A DNA stretch of 64,000 bases from UBA1275 sp002323515. GTDB lineage: Bacteria; Bacteroidota; Rhodothermia; Balneolales; Balneolaceae. The notes beneath the pieces are model-generated. The model did not search any database. It worked only from the letters and a program-made list of their open reading frames with translations, and was not told the DNA's origin. A program made the translations under genes and the position numbers. The stretch spans positions 1 to 64,000 of the forward strand of contig CAXGAH010000014.1 of NCBI GenBank assembly GCA_964007875.1, read 5' to 3'. Below are positions 24,670-34,399 of this stretch, one piece after another; the stretch's first letter is position 1, and each line of letters opens with the position of its first letter.

Positions 24670-27492
24670 CTATTTCACCAAACTCATTGTACGTGTTGTA
24701 TTAACAAGCATTTTACCTCCTAGACTAAAGGCTTGCAAACGGTAAAAATAGGTGCTGCTTGATAGGCGACCAGCATCAAACAATTGTTCGTGTCGACCCG
24801 CAGGGAGTACATTACCAGAAAGTAATTCAGCTATTTTACGGCCTTGAATATCGTAAACCTCTAGCTGCACTCTAGCGGGTACCGACAGCTCAAAAGCAAT
24901 TTGAGTACTCGGATTAAAAGGGTTAGGATAGTTACCTAAAAGTTGAATTTTTTTATCAAATACTAGAGGAGCAAGGTCTTCATCATTTGAAACTTTTAAA
25001 GGAGGTACTTGGCCAACAAAAATTCCACGTCCATGTGTTGCCGCAACAAGTAAATCATCGGATTCTCGGTAGTCTAGATCGGCTATTATAGGAGCACCCA
25101 TCGTTTGAAGTCCTGTTGGGATCCACTCGGTTTCAGCGCCATTTAGCTCATCAGTCATGTATAGACCAATACTAGTACCTGCATAGTAATAGGACCCACC
25201 TGCATTAGTGGGTGCAATGGTAGCCGCACGGAAGGAAGGCCCGTTTTCACCCTCCAAGTTACCCCCAATAGCGGTCCAAGTAGTCCCACCATTAGCGCTA
25301 TGAAATAAGCTTTCTACTTTATAGTTCGATAACACAACCAAAACTTCATCACCATTTTCTGGGTTAACATGAATGTCGTGTATATAAGAACCTTCATCTG
25401 CACCACTTATAGTAGTAACGGTAAAGGTGCTGTCATCTTCCATATTGTCCATTCGTAGGATTTTTGGCTTTTCTGAATCAGAGCTCCCACCAAGATACAA
25501 TCGAGATGATGGATATTTTGTACTAAAACTTAAGGCAGTTATATTTTGTCCGGATCCAACAGATACATGACGTAAACGCGTCCAACCATTCATATTTTCT
25601 GATCCCGTATTACGCGATAAAGTACTCATTTCTTTATTTAAGAAAATATAATTTCCAGAAGGATAGGCTACATAATTTTCATTGGATGGATCAACGGCAA
25701 AAGGATGAATGAATAACTGACCATTTGCTTCTGATGGAGCAACATAGGACCAATTCGTAGGGTCTCCGGTTACACTATAATTGTACCTAATAACTCTTCC
25801 ACGTTGTGAAGAAGTCAGAAAATAGTTTTTACCCATGTAAGCAAATGAACCATCCCCAGAAGACACATCATTAGATGCTGGGTGACTACCGTTAGTATTA
25901 AATTTAAAGAAGGGAGAGCCGTTATCTTGTGTCCCTCCAATAATATTTGTATTTGCAGAGTCTGGATGTATGCTCACAGTATAGAATTGAGTAACATTAT
26001 AACCATCTTCACGTAAACTCCAAGATACAGGTGTACTGGTAATGTCATTAGTCACACTTATACCGCCATCTTGGGCACTAAAAGCTCTCTTAGGATTATT
26101 TGGATCAAAAATGAGATTATGTTGGTCAGGATGATGGTTATTGTATCCACTTACATCGTTTGCATAGGCATAACCACCAATCCAAATGTTGGGATCATTA
26201 CTGGAATTAACTGGACTGCCAAAGCCATTTTTCGATCGGAATAAATTAGTACCTCCAATGAATACAGTATTATGAGTTTCTGGAGAAACAACACACACCA
26301 AATTATACCCGCCTTGAGGATTTAAATCACCAACCATTCCGCCAAAATTTGGAATATTATCACTTCTATTTATAGCACTTACAAAATTTAAATTACTGGT
26401 TACAAACAAATAAAAGCTAAGTCCATTTGCTCCTCCACCAGTATCGGTAAGTAAGTAAAAAAGATCTTCAAATGATGGAGCTACTCCAATCTTAGAACGA
26501 TAGTGAGTCGATGGAAAGTCGTCAGGGGTAATATCCTGCCAATTGGTTCCATCATCAGTAGATACATAAACTCCGGGTGTTGAATTGCCTTGACTACTAC
26601 TAAATCCTGTAGAAACAACTGCATACAATTTACCAGTAGACGTGATTTCAATATCTGCATATCGATGTTCATTTACTCCACCTATAACTAGTGAATACGT
26701 ATTAAAATCATCTGTTGTTCGAAAAATACCAAAAGCATTGCTTGTGAAAAAAATGCTCCCAGTGGTGGGATTAATTTCAATGGCACTGATAAAGTCAAAG
26801 GGGGAGTTGAATGTGTTGTCGGTGTCTTCTGTTGATGCAATCACACTCCAGCTTTCTCCATTATCGGTAGATTTATAAATACCTGAACCATAATAAGTTC
26901 CACCGCCAGCCCCTCGTGCATCGGTCGAGCTGCTATATTCTCCAGTAGTATAATACCATGTATTTAGGGAATTGGGATGCTGTACAATATCCGTTACTCC
27001 CAAATTCTCACCAGGATTTGATTTTAGCATCCATGTTTTCCCACCATCGGTACTTTTCCAAATTCCACCAGATACTCCACCCGCTAGTAAAATATTGGAA
27101 TTACGCTGATCAATAGCTAAACCGCGAGTTCTACCGCCAACATCGTAAGGCCCTATCTCTGACCAGGCCATATTATTTATCGCTTTGGCTTTTGTAGCTA
27201 ACTCATTTGCAAGCTCTTGGCCAAAGTTTAGTTCCTTTGTTCTTATTCCTCTGGGAATTTCTTGGCTAATTGGATCTTTAAGTAGATTGAAAAAATATTC
27301 TTGCCTGCCTTCATTAGTCGTAGCTCGGTAATCTACAGCTTTATTGATTTTAGGTAGATTAAAAGTAGAGTCATTTGAAAGCGTGTCATTTTCGACTGCG
27401 CTTTTGTCCCAAATATTGGGTAAAAATAAAATCGAAAGTAGTGTTAAAGTGCCAAGGAATATGAATAGTGCCGGGAAATAAGATTTTTTCAT
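24670..27492 (-). CDS. Secreted sortilin/BNR-type propeller protein with T9SS sorting tail
   Basis: Large exported protein of 940 residues. It starts with a hydrophobic signal or anchor (KKSYFPALFIFLGTLTLLSILFL). A long repeat region follows with many glycosidase/BNR and VPS10-like blades of the type GGVSGGIWKSTDGGKTW, STDNGESWS and STDDGTNW, predicting a beta-propeller of ten-bladed class. The last ~85 residues begin with GNYPNPFNPSTQIAFEL and contain VYDIQGRKIAEL, the classical type A T9SS C-terminal sorting domain, so it should cross the outer membrane and be attached or released. Function unknown: such proteins often bind or degrade polymers. No T9SS machinery gene was recognised in the window. 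Confidence 0.85.
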   Translation of the reverse strand: MKKSYFPALFIFLGTLTLLSILFLPNIWDKSAVENDTLSNDSTFNLPKINKAVDYRATTNEGRQEYFFNLLKDPISQEIPRGIRTKELNFGQELANELATKAKAINNMAWSEIGPYDVGGRTRGLAIDQRNSNILLAGGVSGGIWKSTDGGKTWMLKSNPGENLGVTDIVQHPNSLNTWYYTTGEYSSSTDARGAGGGTYYGSGIYKSTDNGESWSVIASTEDTDNTFNSPFDFISAIEINPTTGSIFFTSNAFGIFRTTDDFNTYSLVIGGVNEHRYADIEITSTGKLYAVVSTGFSSSQGNSTPGVYVSTDDGTNWQDITPDDFPSTHYRSKIGVAPSFEDLFYLLTDTGGGANGLSFYLFVTSNLNFVSAINRSDNIPNFGGMVGDLNPQGGYNLVCVVSPETHNTVFIGGTNLFRSKNGFGSPVNSSNDPNIWIGGYAYANDVSGYNNHHPDQHNLIFDPNNPKRAFSAQDGGISVTNDITSTPVSWSLREDGYNVTQFYTVSIHPDSANTNIIGGTQDNGSPFFKFNTNGSHPASNDVSSGDGSFAYMGKNYFLTSSQRGRVIRYNYSVTGDPTNWSYVAPSEANGQLFIHPFAVDPSNENYVAYPSGNYIFLNKEMSTLSRNTGSENMNGWTRLRHVSVGSGQNITALSFSTKYPSSRLYLGGSSDSEKPKILRMDNMEDDSTFTVTTISGADEGSYIHDIHVNPENGDEVLVVLSNYKVESLFHSANGGTTWTAIGGNLEGENGPSFRAATIAPTNAGGSYYYAGTSIGLYMTDELNGAETEWIPTGLQTMGAPIIADLDYRESDDLLVAATHGRGIFVGQVPPLKVSNDEDLAPLVFDKKIQLLGNYPNPFNPSTQIAFELSVPARVQLEVYDIQGRKIAELLSGNVLPAGRHEQLFDAGRLSSSTYFYRLQAFSLGGKMLVNTTRTMSLVK

Positions 27493-27881
27493 GAATAATA
27501 TTATTTCTTTGAGGAATAGTGATTTAAGATAATTTGGATAAACGAGATGTACCCTCTATTTACAGTAGTACATTCAATAGAATGCAATCACAGCTCAGAT
27601 CGACTGAACACATGCTTCTTTGACTCGATATTCTACAATTATAATTATATTAAAGATACTAATAATTTTTAATTATTTGTTTAACCCAATTCTCAGAACC
27701 TACGTTTCCTGGAATATGATTAGCACTTTTTTTCTCAACTCGTTTCTGGTTGATATTTTAACTAGCAAAGTGATTTATAGCGTAATCGCTGCATCATCTG
27801 AATAATTAACATATATATGTTTAAAAACTCACTAGTTTTGAATTATACTAATTTTCAATTTCAAACCATCTCAATACATAT
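27493..27881. other. AT-rich intergenic region, 389 bp
   Basis: No credible gene or RNA seen. It separates divergent units (T9SS cargo, minus; aminotransferase, plus), so it should contain promoters. Near its right end are two short palindromic stretches, ACATATATATGT at about 27809-27820 and ACATATATGT overlapping the aminotransferase start. They are simple AT alternations and not strong evidence for an operator. Confidence 0.4.
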
Positions 27882-29081
27882 ATGTCATATTCATTAGAGC
27901 AATTTAAACACTTTTTAGCTCAGACGAGTGATGCTCCAATAGGCCTAGAGATTGAGAAAGCAGAAGGTGTATTTATACATACGAAGCAAGGGCAAAGCTA
28001 TGTGGATTTTATTTCTGGTATCGCTGTAAGTAGTTTAGGCCACCGTCACCCAGCAGTGGTATCGGCTATTAAAGAACAGGTTGATAAGCACCTACATGTC
28101 ATGGTATATGGTGAGTTTGTTCAAGATGTGCAATGGAATTTTGCCAAAGAATTGGTCGAGTTATTGCCCGAGCCATTGGAGCAGGTGTATTTAGTGAACA
28201 GCGGAACCGAAGCAAATGAAGGTGCACTTAAACTTGCAAAAAAATCTACTGATCGTACAAAATTAATGGCTTTTCATAATTCCTATCATGGCGACACGCA
28301 TGGTTCCTTAAGTGTAACGGGGCGTAATGTCTATAGAGATCCTTATTTACCCCTACTTCCAGATGTGTCTTTTTTGCATTTTAATAATCTGGATGACCTA
28401 ACCAAGATTGACACAGAAACCGCGGCAGTTATTGTTGAGCCTATTCAAGGAGAAGGTGGAGTGATACCTGCTAATCAAAAGTGGCTAAAGGCGTTGAGAA
28501 ACCGCTGCACCGATGTTGGAGCAGTATTGATTTTTGACGAAATTCAATCAGGTTTTGCACGTACAGGCTACTTTTTTGCTTTTGAGCATTACCAAGTAGT
28601 TCCTGATATTTTATGTCTTGCAAAGGCCATGTCAGGTGGAATGCCCATGGGTGCTTTTGTGTCCTCTCGAGAACGTTTCAAAAGCTTTATGTACGATCCT
28701 CCACTCAATCATGTCACAACCTTTGGTGGTCATCCAGTTAGTGCAGCCGCGGCTTTAGCTAATCTGAGGGTATTAAATCAAGGAAATTATATTTCTAAGG
28801 CTAGGATAATTGAAAAACATGCTAGAGCTATTTTGAAAGGTCCCGGAATTGTAGAATTGAGGGGTATGGGAGCCATGTTAGGTCTCGAGTTACGTGACCG
28901 TGAATTGACACAAATGGTAGTAGAATACTGTTTTAACAAGGGAATTTTGTTGGGTTGGACTCTTCATTCAAATACCCTCATTCGGCTTGCGCCCCCGTTA
29001 ACGATACCTATGAACCTGTTAGTTGAAACATTAGAGATAATCAAAGAAGCAATTATAGACTCGCTTGAAATGACTCACTAA
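27882..29081 (+). CDS. Class III PLP-dependent aminotransferase
   Basis: Omega-type aminotransferase of the acetylornithine/GABA aminotransferase family, 399 residues. PLP features are the NSGTEANEGALKLA segment, the FHNSYHGDTHGS stretch, the IFDEIQSGFARTG motif with the PLP Asp, and the Schiff-base Lys248 in LAKAMSGGMPMGA. Known family members transfer amino groups from omega-amines to 2-oxoglutarate. It lies 16 bp before an aldehyde dehydrogenase gene, a pairing typical of GABA or other omega-amino acid breakdown, so a GABA-aminotransferase-like role is attractive. ArgD-type activity cannot be excluded. Confidence 0.88.
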   Translation: MSYSLEQFKHFLAQTSDAPIGLEIEKAEGVFIHTKQGQSYVDFISGIAVSSLGHRHPAVVSAIKEQVDKHLHVMVYGEFVQDVQWNFAKELVELLPEPLEQVYLVNSGTEANEGALKLAKKSTDRTKLMAFHNSYHGDTHGSLSVTGRNVYRDPYLPLLPDVSFLHFNNLDDLTKIDTETAAVIVEPIQGEGGVIPANQKWLKALRNRCTDVGAVLIFDEIQSGFARTGYFFAFEHYQVVPDILCLAKAMSGGMPMGAFVSSRERFKSFMYDPPLNHVTTFGGHPVSAAAALANLRVLNQGNYISKARIIEKHARAILKGPGIVELRGMGAMLGLELRDRELTQMVVEYCFNKGILLGWTLHSNTLIRLAPPLTIPMNLLVETLEIIKEAIIDSLEMTH

Positions 29082-29097
29082 TTAAACCATCGATACG

Positions 29098-30489
29098 ATG
29101 CCTATCACCAATCTACCTACTCTAAAGAGTATTAATCCAGCAACTTTAGAATGTATAAAGGAGTATCCGCAGCATAGCGGGCAGGAAATAGAAGAGAGAT
29201 TGCTTAAACTGGGTATAGCCCAAAAAGAATGGCAAGCGATAAATTTTTCACAAAGAAAAGTGTGCATGCTTAAACTAGCTTCGGATTTGGAACAAATTGA
29301 GCAGGATGCTGCTGAGACTATGGCTAATGAAATGGGAAAACCATGGAGGCAAGGCGCTAGAGAAATTTCTAAATGTGCATGGCTTTGCCGCTGGTTCGCT
29401 AATTCAGCGGAGACCTACCTAACTATGGATTCCATAAGTACTGAATATCAGCGTTCTTATGTCCAATTTGAGCCAATCGGGAATGTTTTGGCTATAATGC
29501 CTTGGAATTTCCCTTTTTGGCAGGTTTTTCGATGTGCCGTACCAGCTTTAATGGCGGGTAATGGTGTTATGTTAAAACATGCCCCGAGTACCCAAGGTTG
29601 TGCAGAGATCATTGAACAGCTATTTTTGGATGCGGGATTCCCAGAGGGATTATTTGTGCATACTAAAGTAGAAAACAATAGAGTGAAGGCCTTAATAGCT
29701 CATCCTGCTGTGAATATGATCACATTCACCGGGAGTACAGAGGTAGGTCGGATAGTAGCTAAACAAGCAGCTGAATATCTCAAACCGAGTGTGTTGGAAT
29801 TGGGTGGAAGTGATCCTTATCTAGTATTTGACGATGCTGTGGTCAAAAATGCGGCTGAAAAGTGTGCGCAATCCAGATGGTTAAATACCGGTCAGTCCTG
29901 TATAGCAGCTAAGCGAATTATAGTGTTAGACGCAATTTTCGATAAATTTATGTCCCAATTTTTGACTTTTGCGCGGCAATATAGTCTCACAAATCCTTCA
30001 AGCAGCTCTACTGAGGGGTCTTTTGTGGGACCAATGGCGCGAATAGATCTCAGAGATCAACTCGCCAAACAGGTAGATGATTCCATTGATTTAGGAGCTC
30101 ATTGTGAATTAGGTGGGCAAATTCCTGAAGCTAAGGGTGCCTACTACCCAGTGACCGTTTTATCAAACGTTAGCCCAGGTATGCCAGCCTTTGATCAAGA
30201 ATTATTTGGTCCAGTAGCCGCCATTATTCGAGCCAAAGATGATCATCAAGCTATTGCCTTAGCGAATACCACCACCTACGGCTTAGGGGCGGCGATTTTT
30301 ACCGAATCCGCGTCTAGAATAGCAGATTATCCTACCTTATTGCAGGCAGGAAACATAGCAATCAATGACATGGTTAAATCGGACCCTCGTCTTCCTTTTG
30401 GAGGATATAACGACTCAGGTTGGGGTAAAGAACTCGGATTGCAGGGAATCAGAGCGTTTACACGAACTCAAACGGTTGTACAACCTTAG
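29098..30489 (+). CDS. NAD(P)-dependent aldehyde dehydrogenase, succinate-semialdehyde type
   Basis: Oxidises an aldehyde to the acid with NAD(P)+. Motifs: MPWNFPFWQVFR cofactor and substrate loop, FTGSTEVGRIV nucleotide-binding glycine, Glu234 in LELGGSDP and catalytic Cys268 in NTGQSCIAAKR, with the expected 34-residue gap between them. The 463-residue length is at the short end and matches Sad/GabD-like succinate-semialdehyde dehydrogenases. It is the partner of the aminotransferase 16 bp upstream, and its stop lies 12 bp from the stop of the opposite-strand kgd gene. Succinic semialdehyde is the product both of GABA transamination and of Kgd-type decarboxylation. Confidence 0.88.
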   Translation: MPITNLPTLKSINPATLECIKEYPQHSGQEIEERLLKLGIAQKEWQAINFSQRKVCMLKLASDLEQIEQDAAETMANEMGKPWRQGAREISKCAWLCRWFANSAETYLTMDSISTEYQRSYVQFEPIGNVLAIMPWNFPFWQVFRCAVPALMAGNGVMLKHAPSTQGCAEIIEQLFLDAGFPEGLFVHTKVENNRVKALIAHPAVNMITFTGSTEVGRIVAKQAAEYLKPSVLELGGSDPYLVFDDAVVKNAAEKCAQSRWLNTGQSCIAAKRIIVLDAIFDKFMSQFLTFARQYSLTNPSSSSTEGSFVGPMARIDLRDQLAKQVDDSIDLGAHCELGGQIPEAKGAYYPVTVLSNVSPGMPAFDQELFGPVAAIIRAKDDHQAIALANTTTYGLGAAIFTESASRIADYPTLLQAGNIAINDMVKSDPRLPFGGYNDSGWGKELGLQGIRAFTRTQTVVQP

Positions 30490-30501
30490 TAACTATTGAG
30501 A

Positions 30502-33500
30502 CTATTCAACCGATTCTAAAGCCTGCATCACAAGTTGAAGTTGCTCGGCATCATGGATTTTTTTCTGTCCAGCAGCCGGTGATGCAGAAGCTTGTCGCCC
30601 TGCATACTGAAGTTTTTGATCGTTAGCTAAAATTTGCTGAATACGATCCGATACAAAGGACCAAGCACCCATATTCTTAGGTTCTTCTTGGCACCATACA
30701 ATATCTTTCGCCGCTTTTAAGCTTTTTAGGTATTCTTGAATATCATGATCTGGGAATGGATAAAGCTGCTCCACTCTCACCAATGCAACCTTGTCTAACG
30801 CTAATTCTTCGGCTTTTTGCAGCAAATCATAGTATACCTTGCCCGAACAAATTACTACCCGCTCAATGGATGAGGGCTCTTGTATAAGTTTATCCTCAAG
30901 GATCGGATGGAAATAACCATTTGCTAATTCATCAACATTTGAGACAGCTCTAGGATGTCGTAAAAGACTTTTTGGACTCATGAGAATCCCAGGTTTTTTG
31001 TGCTCTTGTAAGCAATGCTTTCGTAGCATATGATAGTACTGAGCAGGAGTAGTAACATTAAATACCTGCATATTATCCTCAGCACATAGTTGTAAAAAGC
31101 GTTCTAATCTTGCTGAGGAATGCTCAGGGCCTTGACCCTCATAGCCATGAGGCAAATTCATTAATAACGAAGATGTTTGCCCCCATTTTACTTCACTAGT
31201 AGAAATAAATTGATCAATAATAATTTGAGCACCATTGGCAAAGTCACCAAATTGTGCTTCCCAAATTACCAATGCATCCTTTTTTACCGCTGAGTATCCA
31301 AATTCAAATCCTAATGCCGCATATTCACTCAGCAGAGAATTATGCACATGAAATCTACCCTGTCCCTCTGCTAAATGATTGAGCGGAGTAAAAGTTTGGT
31401 TAGTAGTAGTCCCATGTAGTACGGCATGACGATGGGAAAAAGTTCCTCTTTCCACATCTTGTCCTGTTATACGGACCGTCTTTCCAGCTGATAACAAAGA
31501 ACCAAAAGCTAGAGCTTCAGAAAAACCCCAGTCTAATTTTTTCTTGTTCTGTTGCACGATTTCTGCTCGTTTAGCAAGTTGACGCAAAAGTTTTGGATTA
31601 GCGTCAAAATCTTTTGGAACAGTGTTCAATCTAACTGCAATTTCCTCCAATTTTTCCCTAGAGAAGGTAGTATCTGGAAATTGGTTTCGATTTTTTTGAA
31701 CACTTTCCTTTCTATCAATAAGTTCGTTGGTCACCTGCAAATGAGGGATTTTCTTAGCATCATCAAAAGCAGCCATTAATAACTCATCGAACTCATCAAA
31801 AATTTGTTGGGTTTCCTCCGTGGTGAGTTCTTGGTGTTTTACCAACCACTCGGTATATAAATCTCTAACCGTTTTATGGTCTTTGATTTCTTTGTACATG
31901 CCAGGCTGGGTAAAGGCGGGCTCGTCTCCTTCATTGTGACCATGTTTACGGTATCCTATCAAATCAATAATTACATCCTTGCTAAATTTTTGACGATACT
32001 CAAGTGCCATTTGAATCGCATGAACACCCGCTTCAGGATGGTCACCATTTACATGAAAAATAGGGGCAAGTACAGATTTAGCTAAATCTGTAGCATATTC
32101 GGTACTTCTACCATCACTAGGTAGGGTGGTAAAACCTATTTGGTTGTTGATGATGATATGTACCGTTCCACCGGTTTTATAGCCTTCTAATAGGGACATA
32201 TTTAGCGTTTCAGCCACTACACCTTGTCCAGCGAATGCTGCATCACCATGCATAAGTACAGGTATTATCTTCCTCTGGGCATCTTCAGCTTCATGATGAT
32301 CTTGCACTGCGCGAGAAGCTCCTTCGACAACTGGATTTACTGCCTCTAAATGGGATGGATTAGGCATTAGTTCGATCTCGATTTGCTTTTCAGACGCAGT
32401 AACATGGGTACCTTTGGCGCCTAGGTGGTACTTAACATCGCCAGAACCTTGAATGGTATCTGGATCTACGTTGCCTTCAAACTCGGCGAACACCCGGTGA
32501 TAGGGTTTGTTCATGATATTAACCAAGATATTCAAACGACCGCGATGGGCCATACCCATGAATACCTTTTCTACATCATAATCTCCAGCTTTCTCCAATA
32601 AGAAATGCATCATGGGGATCAAGGTGTCATTACCTTCTAATGAGAAACGTTTGTGACCAATGTATTTTTTATGCAGAAACTCTTCAAAGGCCATCGCCTG
32701 GTTAAGTTTTGATAGAATCTGCTTTTTATCATCCTTTGTTAGTACAGCTTCATTAAGTGAAGACTCCATGCGTTCACGTAACCATTTTCGCTCTTCTAAA
32801 TCGAGTAAATGCATGTAATCAGCACCGATCTGCTCACAATAGGTATCTCGAAGAAGCTTAATAATGACGCGCAAAGTGGCTTGATGTTTACCACCAAGCC
32901 CACCACAATAAAATTCTCTATCTAAATCCCAAACCGATAAACCATAATAGGCTAGATCAAGCTCAGGATTATATCCTGGTTCTTTTTCTAATGGATCCAA
33001 GTTAGCCAGTACGTGGCCACGCATGCGATACATATTTATAAGTCTCCAAACACCTATGGTCCGGCGATCCTCTTCCAGTGTGTTACCACCACCATTGAAT
33101 GGACCCGAATAAAAATCTTCTCCGTATGGAATAGGGTCGTAAGGTATTTCTAGATCAGAAAAAATAGTATCGTAAAAATCGGCTTGTCCACTCAGTAAAT
33201 GATTTACTTCATTCAAAAAAGCACCAGATTCGGCCCCTTGTATAATTCGATGATCATAGGTACAGGTCATGGACATAACCTTAGATATACCAAGTTGATT
33301 GAGCACGTCTTTGGACATATTCTGAAACTCGGCTGGGTAGTCAATCGCTCCAGTTGCAATGATTGCACCTTGACCAGGCATGAGTCGAGGAACAGATGAT
33401 ACGGTTCCAAGTGTGCCAGGATTTGTGACCGATATAGTAGTTCCTTGGTAATCCTCTATTTGAAGTTTACCATTTCGTGCTTTGTTAACGAGTTCAGCAA

Positions 33501-34158
33501 ACGTGTACAAGAACTCCTTAAAGTTCATTTTATCCACGCCTTTGATGTTAGGTACAACCAAATTTCGGCTTCCATCTTTATTCGGTAAATCAACTGCAAC
33601 CCCTAGGTTAATCTGCTCAGGAACTACTCGATAATGGACCTTACCATCTTTATGATAGGTATGATTGATATTCGGAAATTTTTTGACTGCTTGAATAACC
33701 GCCCAGCATATGAAATGGGTAAACGAAGCTTTCGGCTCATTCCTTTTTACCAAGTGCCGATTGATGATGGTCCGGTCTTCTATCATCATCTTCACAGGAA
33801 GCACTCTCAAGGAAGTAGCAGTAGGTACTTCTAAACTGGCGTCCATATTTTCTACAATTTTTGTAGCAACGCCTTTGATTTTTTGTAGCTCACCTGCAGG
33901 TGCTGGGTTTTTAGCTTTTGAAGCTGCATCAGAGGCTACAGGCTTAGTGGCTGTGGAAGGGGGAACATTATTCGCCACCGAATCCTGATGGGTTTCCCTA
34001 CTATTTGAGTTACTCGCGCCAGTACTTTCTACGTCATTTAATTCATCAAAATAGCGTTTCCAGTGAGTGGGTACTGAATAAGGAGATTTTTGGTACTGTT
34101 CGTATAACTCTTCTACTAGTGCTGAATTTGGGCCGAATGCGGCTTCTAATGATTTCAA
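30502..34158 (-). CDS. kgd: Kgd/SucA-type 2-oxoglutarate decarboxylase/dehydrogenase E1 fused to E2 domain
   Basis: Thiamine-diphosphate enzyme of the TCA cycle, 1218 residues, with the mycobacterial KGD layout. A short E1-type N-terminus (1-40) is followed by a Ser/Ala/Pro-rich linker (45-95), then an E2 catalytic domain without a lipoyl domain (~105-335, active-site His303 in TYDHRIIQGAESG) and an E1 domain from ~365 on. The E1 part shows FMGMAHRGRLNILVN, HGDAAFAGQGVVAETLN and the IDLIGYRKHGHNEGDEP thiamine-diphosphate region. In such fusions the E2 domain allows assembly with a separate lipoyl partner. Decarboxylase versus dehydrogenase activity cannot be read from the sequence. No regulatory FHA partner was seen here. 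Confidence 0.93.
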   Translation of the reverse strand: MKSLEAAFGPNSALVEELYEQYQKSPYSVPTHWKRYFDELNDVESTGASNSNSRETHQDSVANNVPPSTATKPVASDAASKAKNPAPAGELQKIKGVATKIVENMDASLEVPTATSLRVLPVKMMIEDRTIINRHLVKRNEPKASFTHFICWAVIQAVKKFPNINHTYHKDGKVHYRVVPEQINLGVAVDLPNKDGSRNLVVPNIKGVDKMNFKEFLYTFAELVNKARNGKLQIEDYQGTTISVTNPGTLGTVSSVPRLMPGQGAIIATGAIDYPAEFQNMSKDVLNQLGISKVMSMTCTYDHRIIQGAESGAFLNEVNHLLSGQADFYDTIFSDLEIPYDPIPYGEDFYSGPFNGGGNTLEEDRRTIGVWRLINMYRMRGHVLANLDPLEKEPGYNPELDLAYYGLSVWDLDREFYCGGLGGKHQATLRVIIKLLRDTYCEQIGADYMHLLDLEERKWLRERMESSLNEAVLTKDDKKQILSKLNQAMAFEEFLHKKYIGHKRFSLEGNDTLIPMMHFLLEKAGDYDVEKVFMGMAHRGRLNILVNIMNKPYHRVFAEFEGNVDPDTIQGSGDVKYHLGAKGTHVTASEKQIEIELMPNPSHLEAVNPVVEGASRAVQDHHEAEDAQRKIIPVLMHGDAAFAGQGVVAETLNMSLLEGYKTGGTVHIIINNQIGFTTLPSDGRSTEYATDLAKSVLAPIFHVNGDHPEAGVHAIQMALEYRQKFSKDVIIDLIGYRKHGHNEGDEPAFTQPGMYKEIKDHKTVRDLYTEWLVKHQELTTEETQQIFDEFDELLMAAFDDAKKIPHLQVTNELIDRKESVQKNRNQFPDTTFSREKLEEIAVRLNTVPKDFDANPKLLRQLAKRAEIVQQNKKKLDWGFSEALAFGSLLSAGKTVRITGQDVERGTFSHRHAVLHGTTTNQTFTPLNHLAEGQGRFHVHNSLLSEYAALGFEFGYSAVKKDALVIWEAQFGDFANGAQIIIDQFISTSEVKWGQTSSLLMNLPHGYEGQGPEHSSARLERFLQLCAEDNMQVFNVTTPAQYYHMLRKHCLQEHKKPGILMSPKSLLRHPRAVSNVDELANGYFHPILEDKLIQEPSSIERVVICSGKVYYDLLQKAEELALDKVALVRVEQLYPFPDHDIQEYLKSLKAAKDIVWCQEEPKNMGAWSFVSDRIQQILANDQKLQYAGRQASASPAAGQKKIHDAEQLQLVMQALESVE

Positions 34159-34399
34159 GATTAGATTAACTAAGTGGGTTGAACAATTGTAAAGACATAC
34201 GTCAGGCTGATAAGAAACTTTTTATTATCAATTTAAATTAAGCAGAAGAAAGTAAAAAAGCACTCAAACATTCGTTTAATGTACGCCTTATTCACACTTT
34301 AAACTGGCTTAATCAAAATGTATATTCCATGCCATTCAAATTGATCGACCCATGCGGTTATCATGTATTCTAAACCTTACAAACCAACCATTAATAAAC

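Noticed and set aside
27620..27805. Small hydrophobic 61-residue frame in the AT-rich gap
   Set aside because: No ribosome site, TTG start, composition as expected from AT-rich noncoding DNA, and no resemblance to known small membrane proteins.
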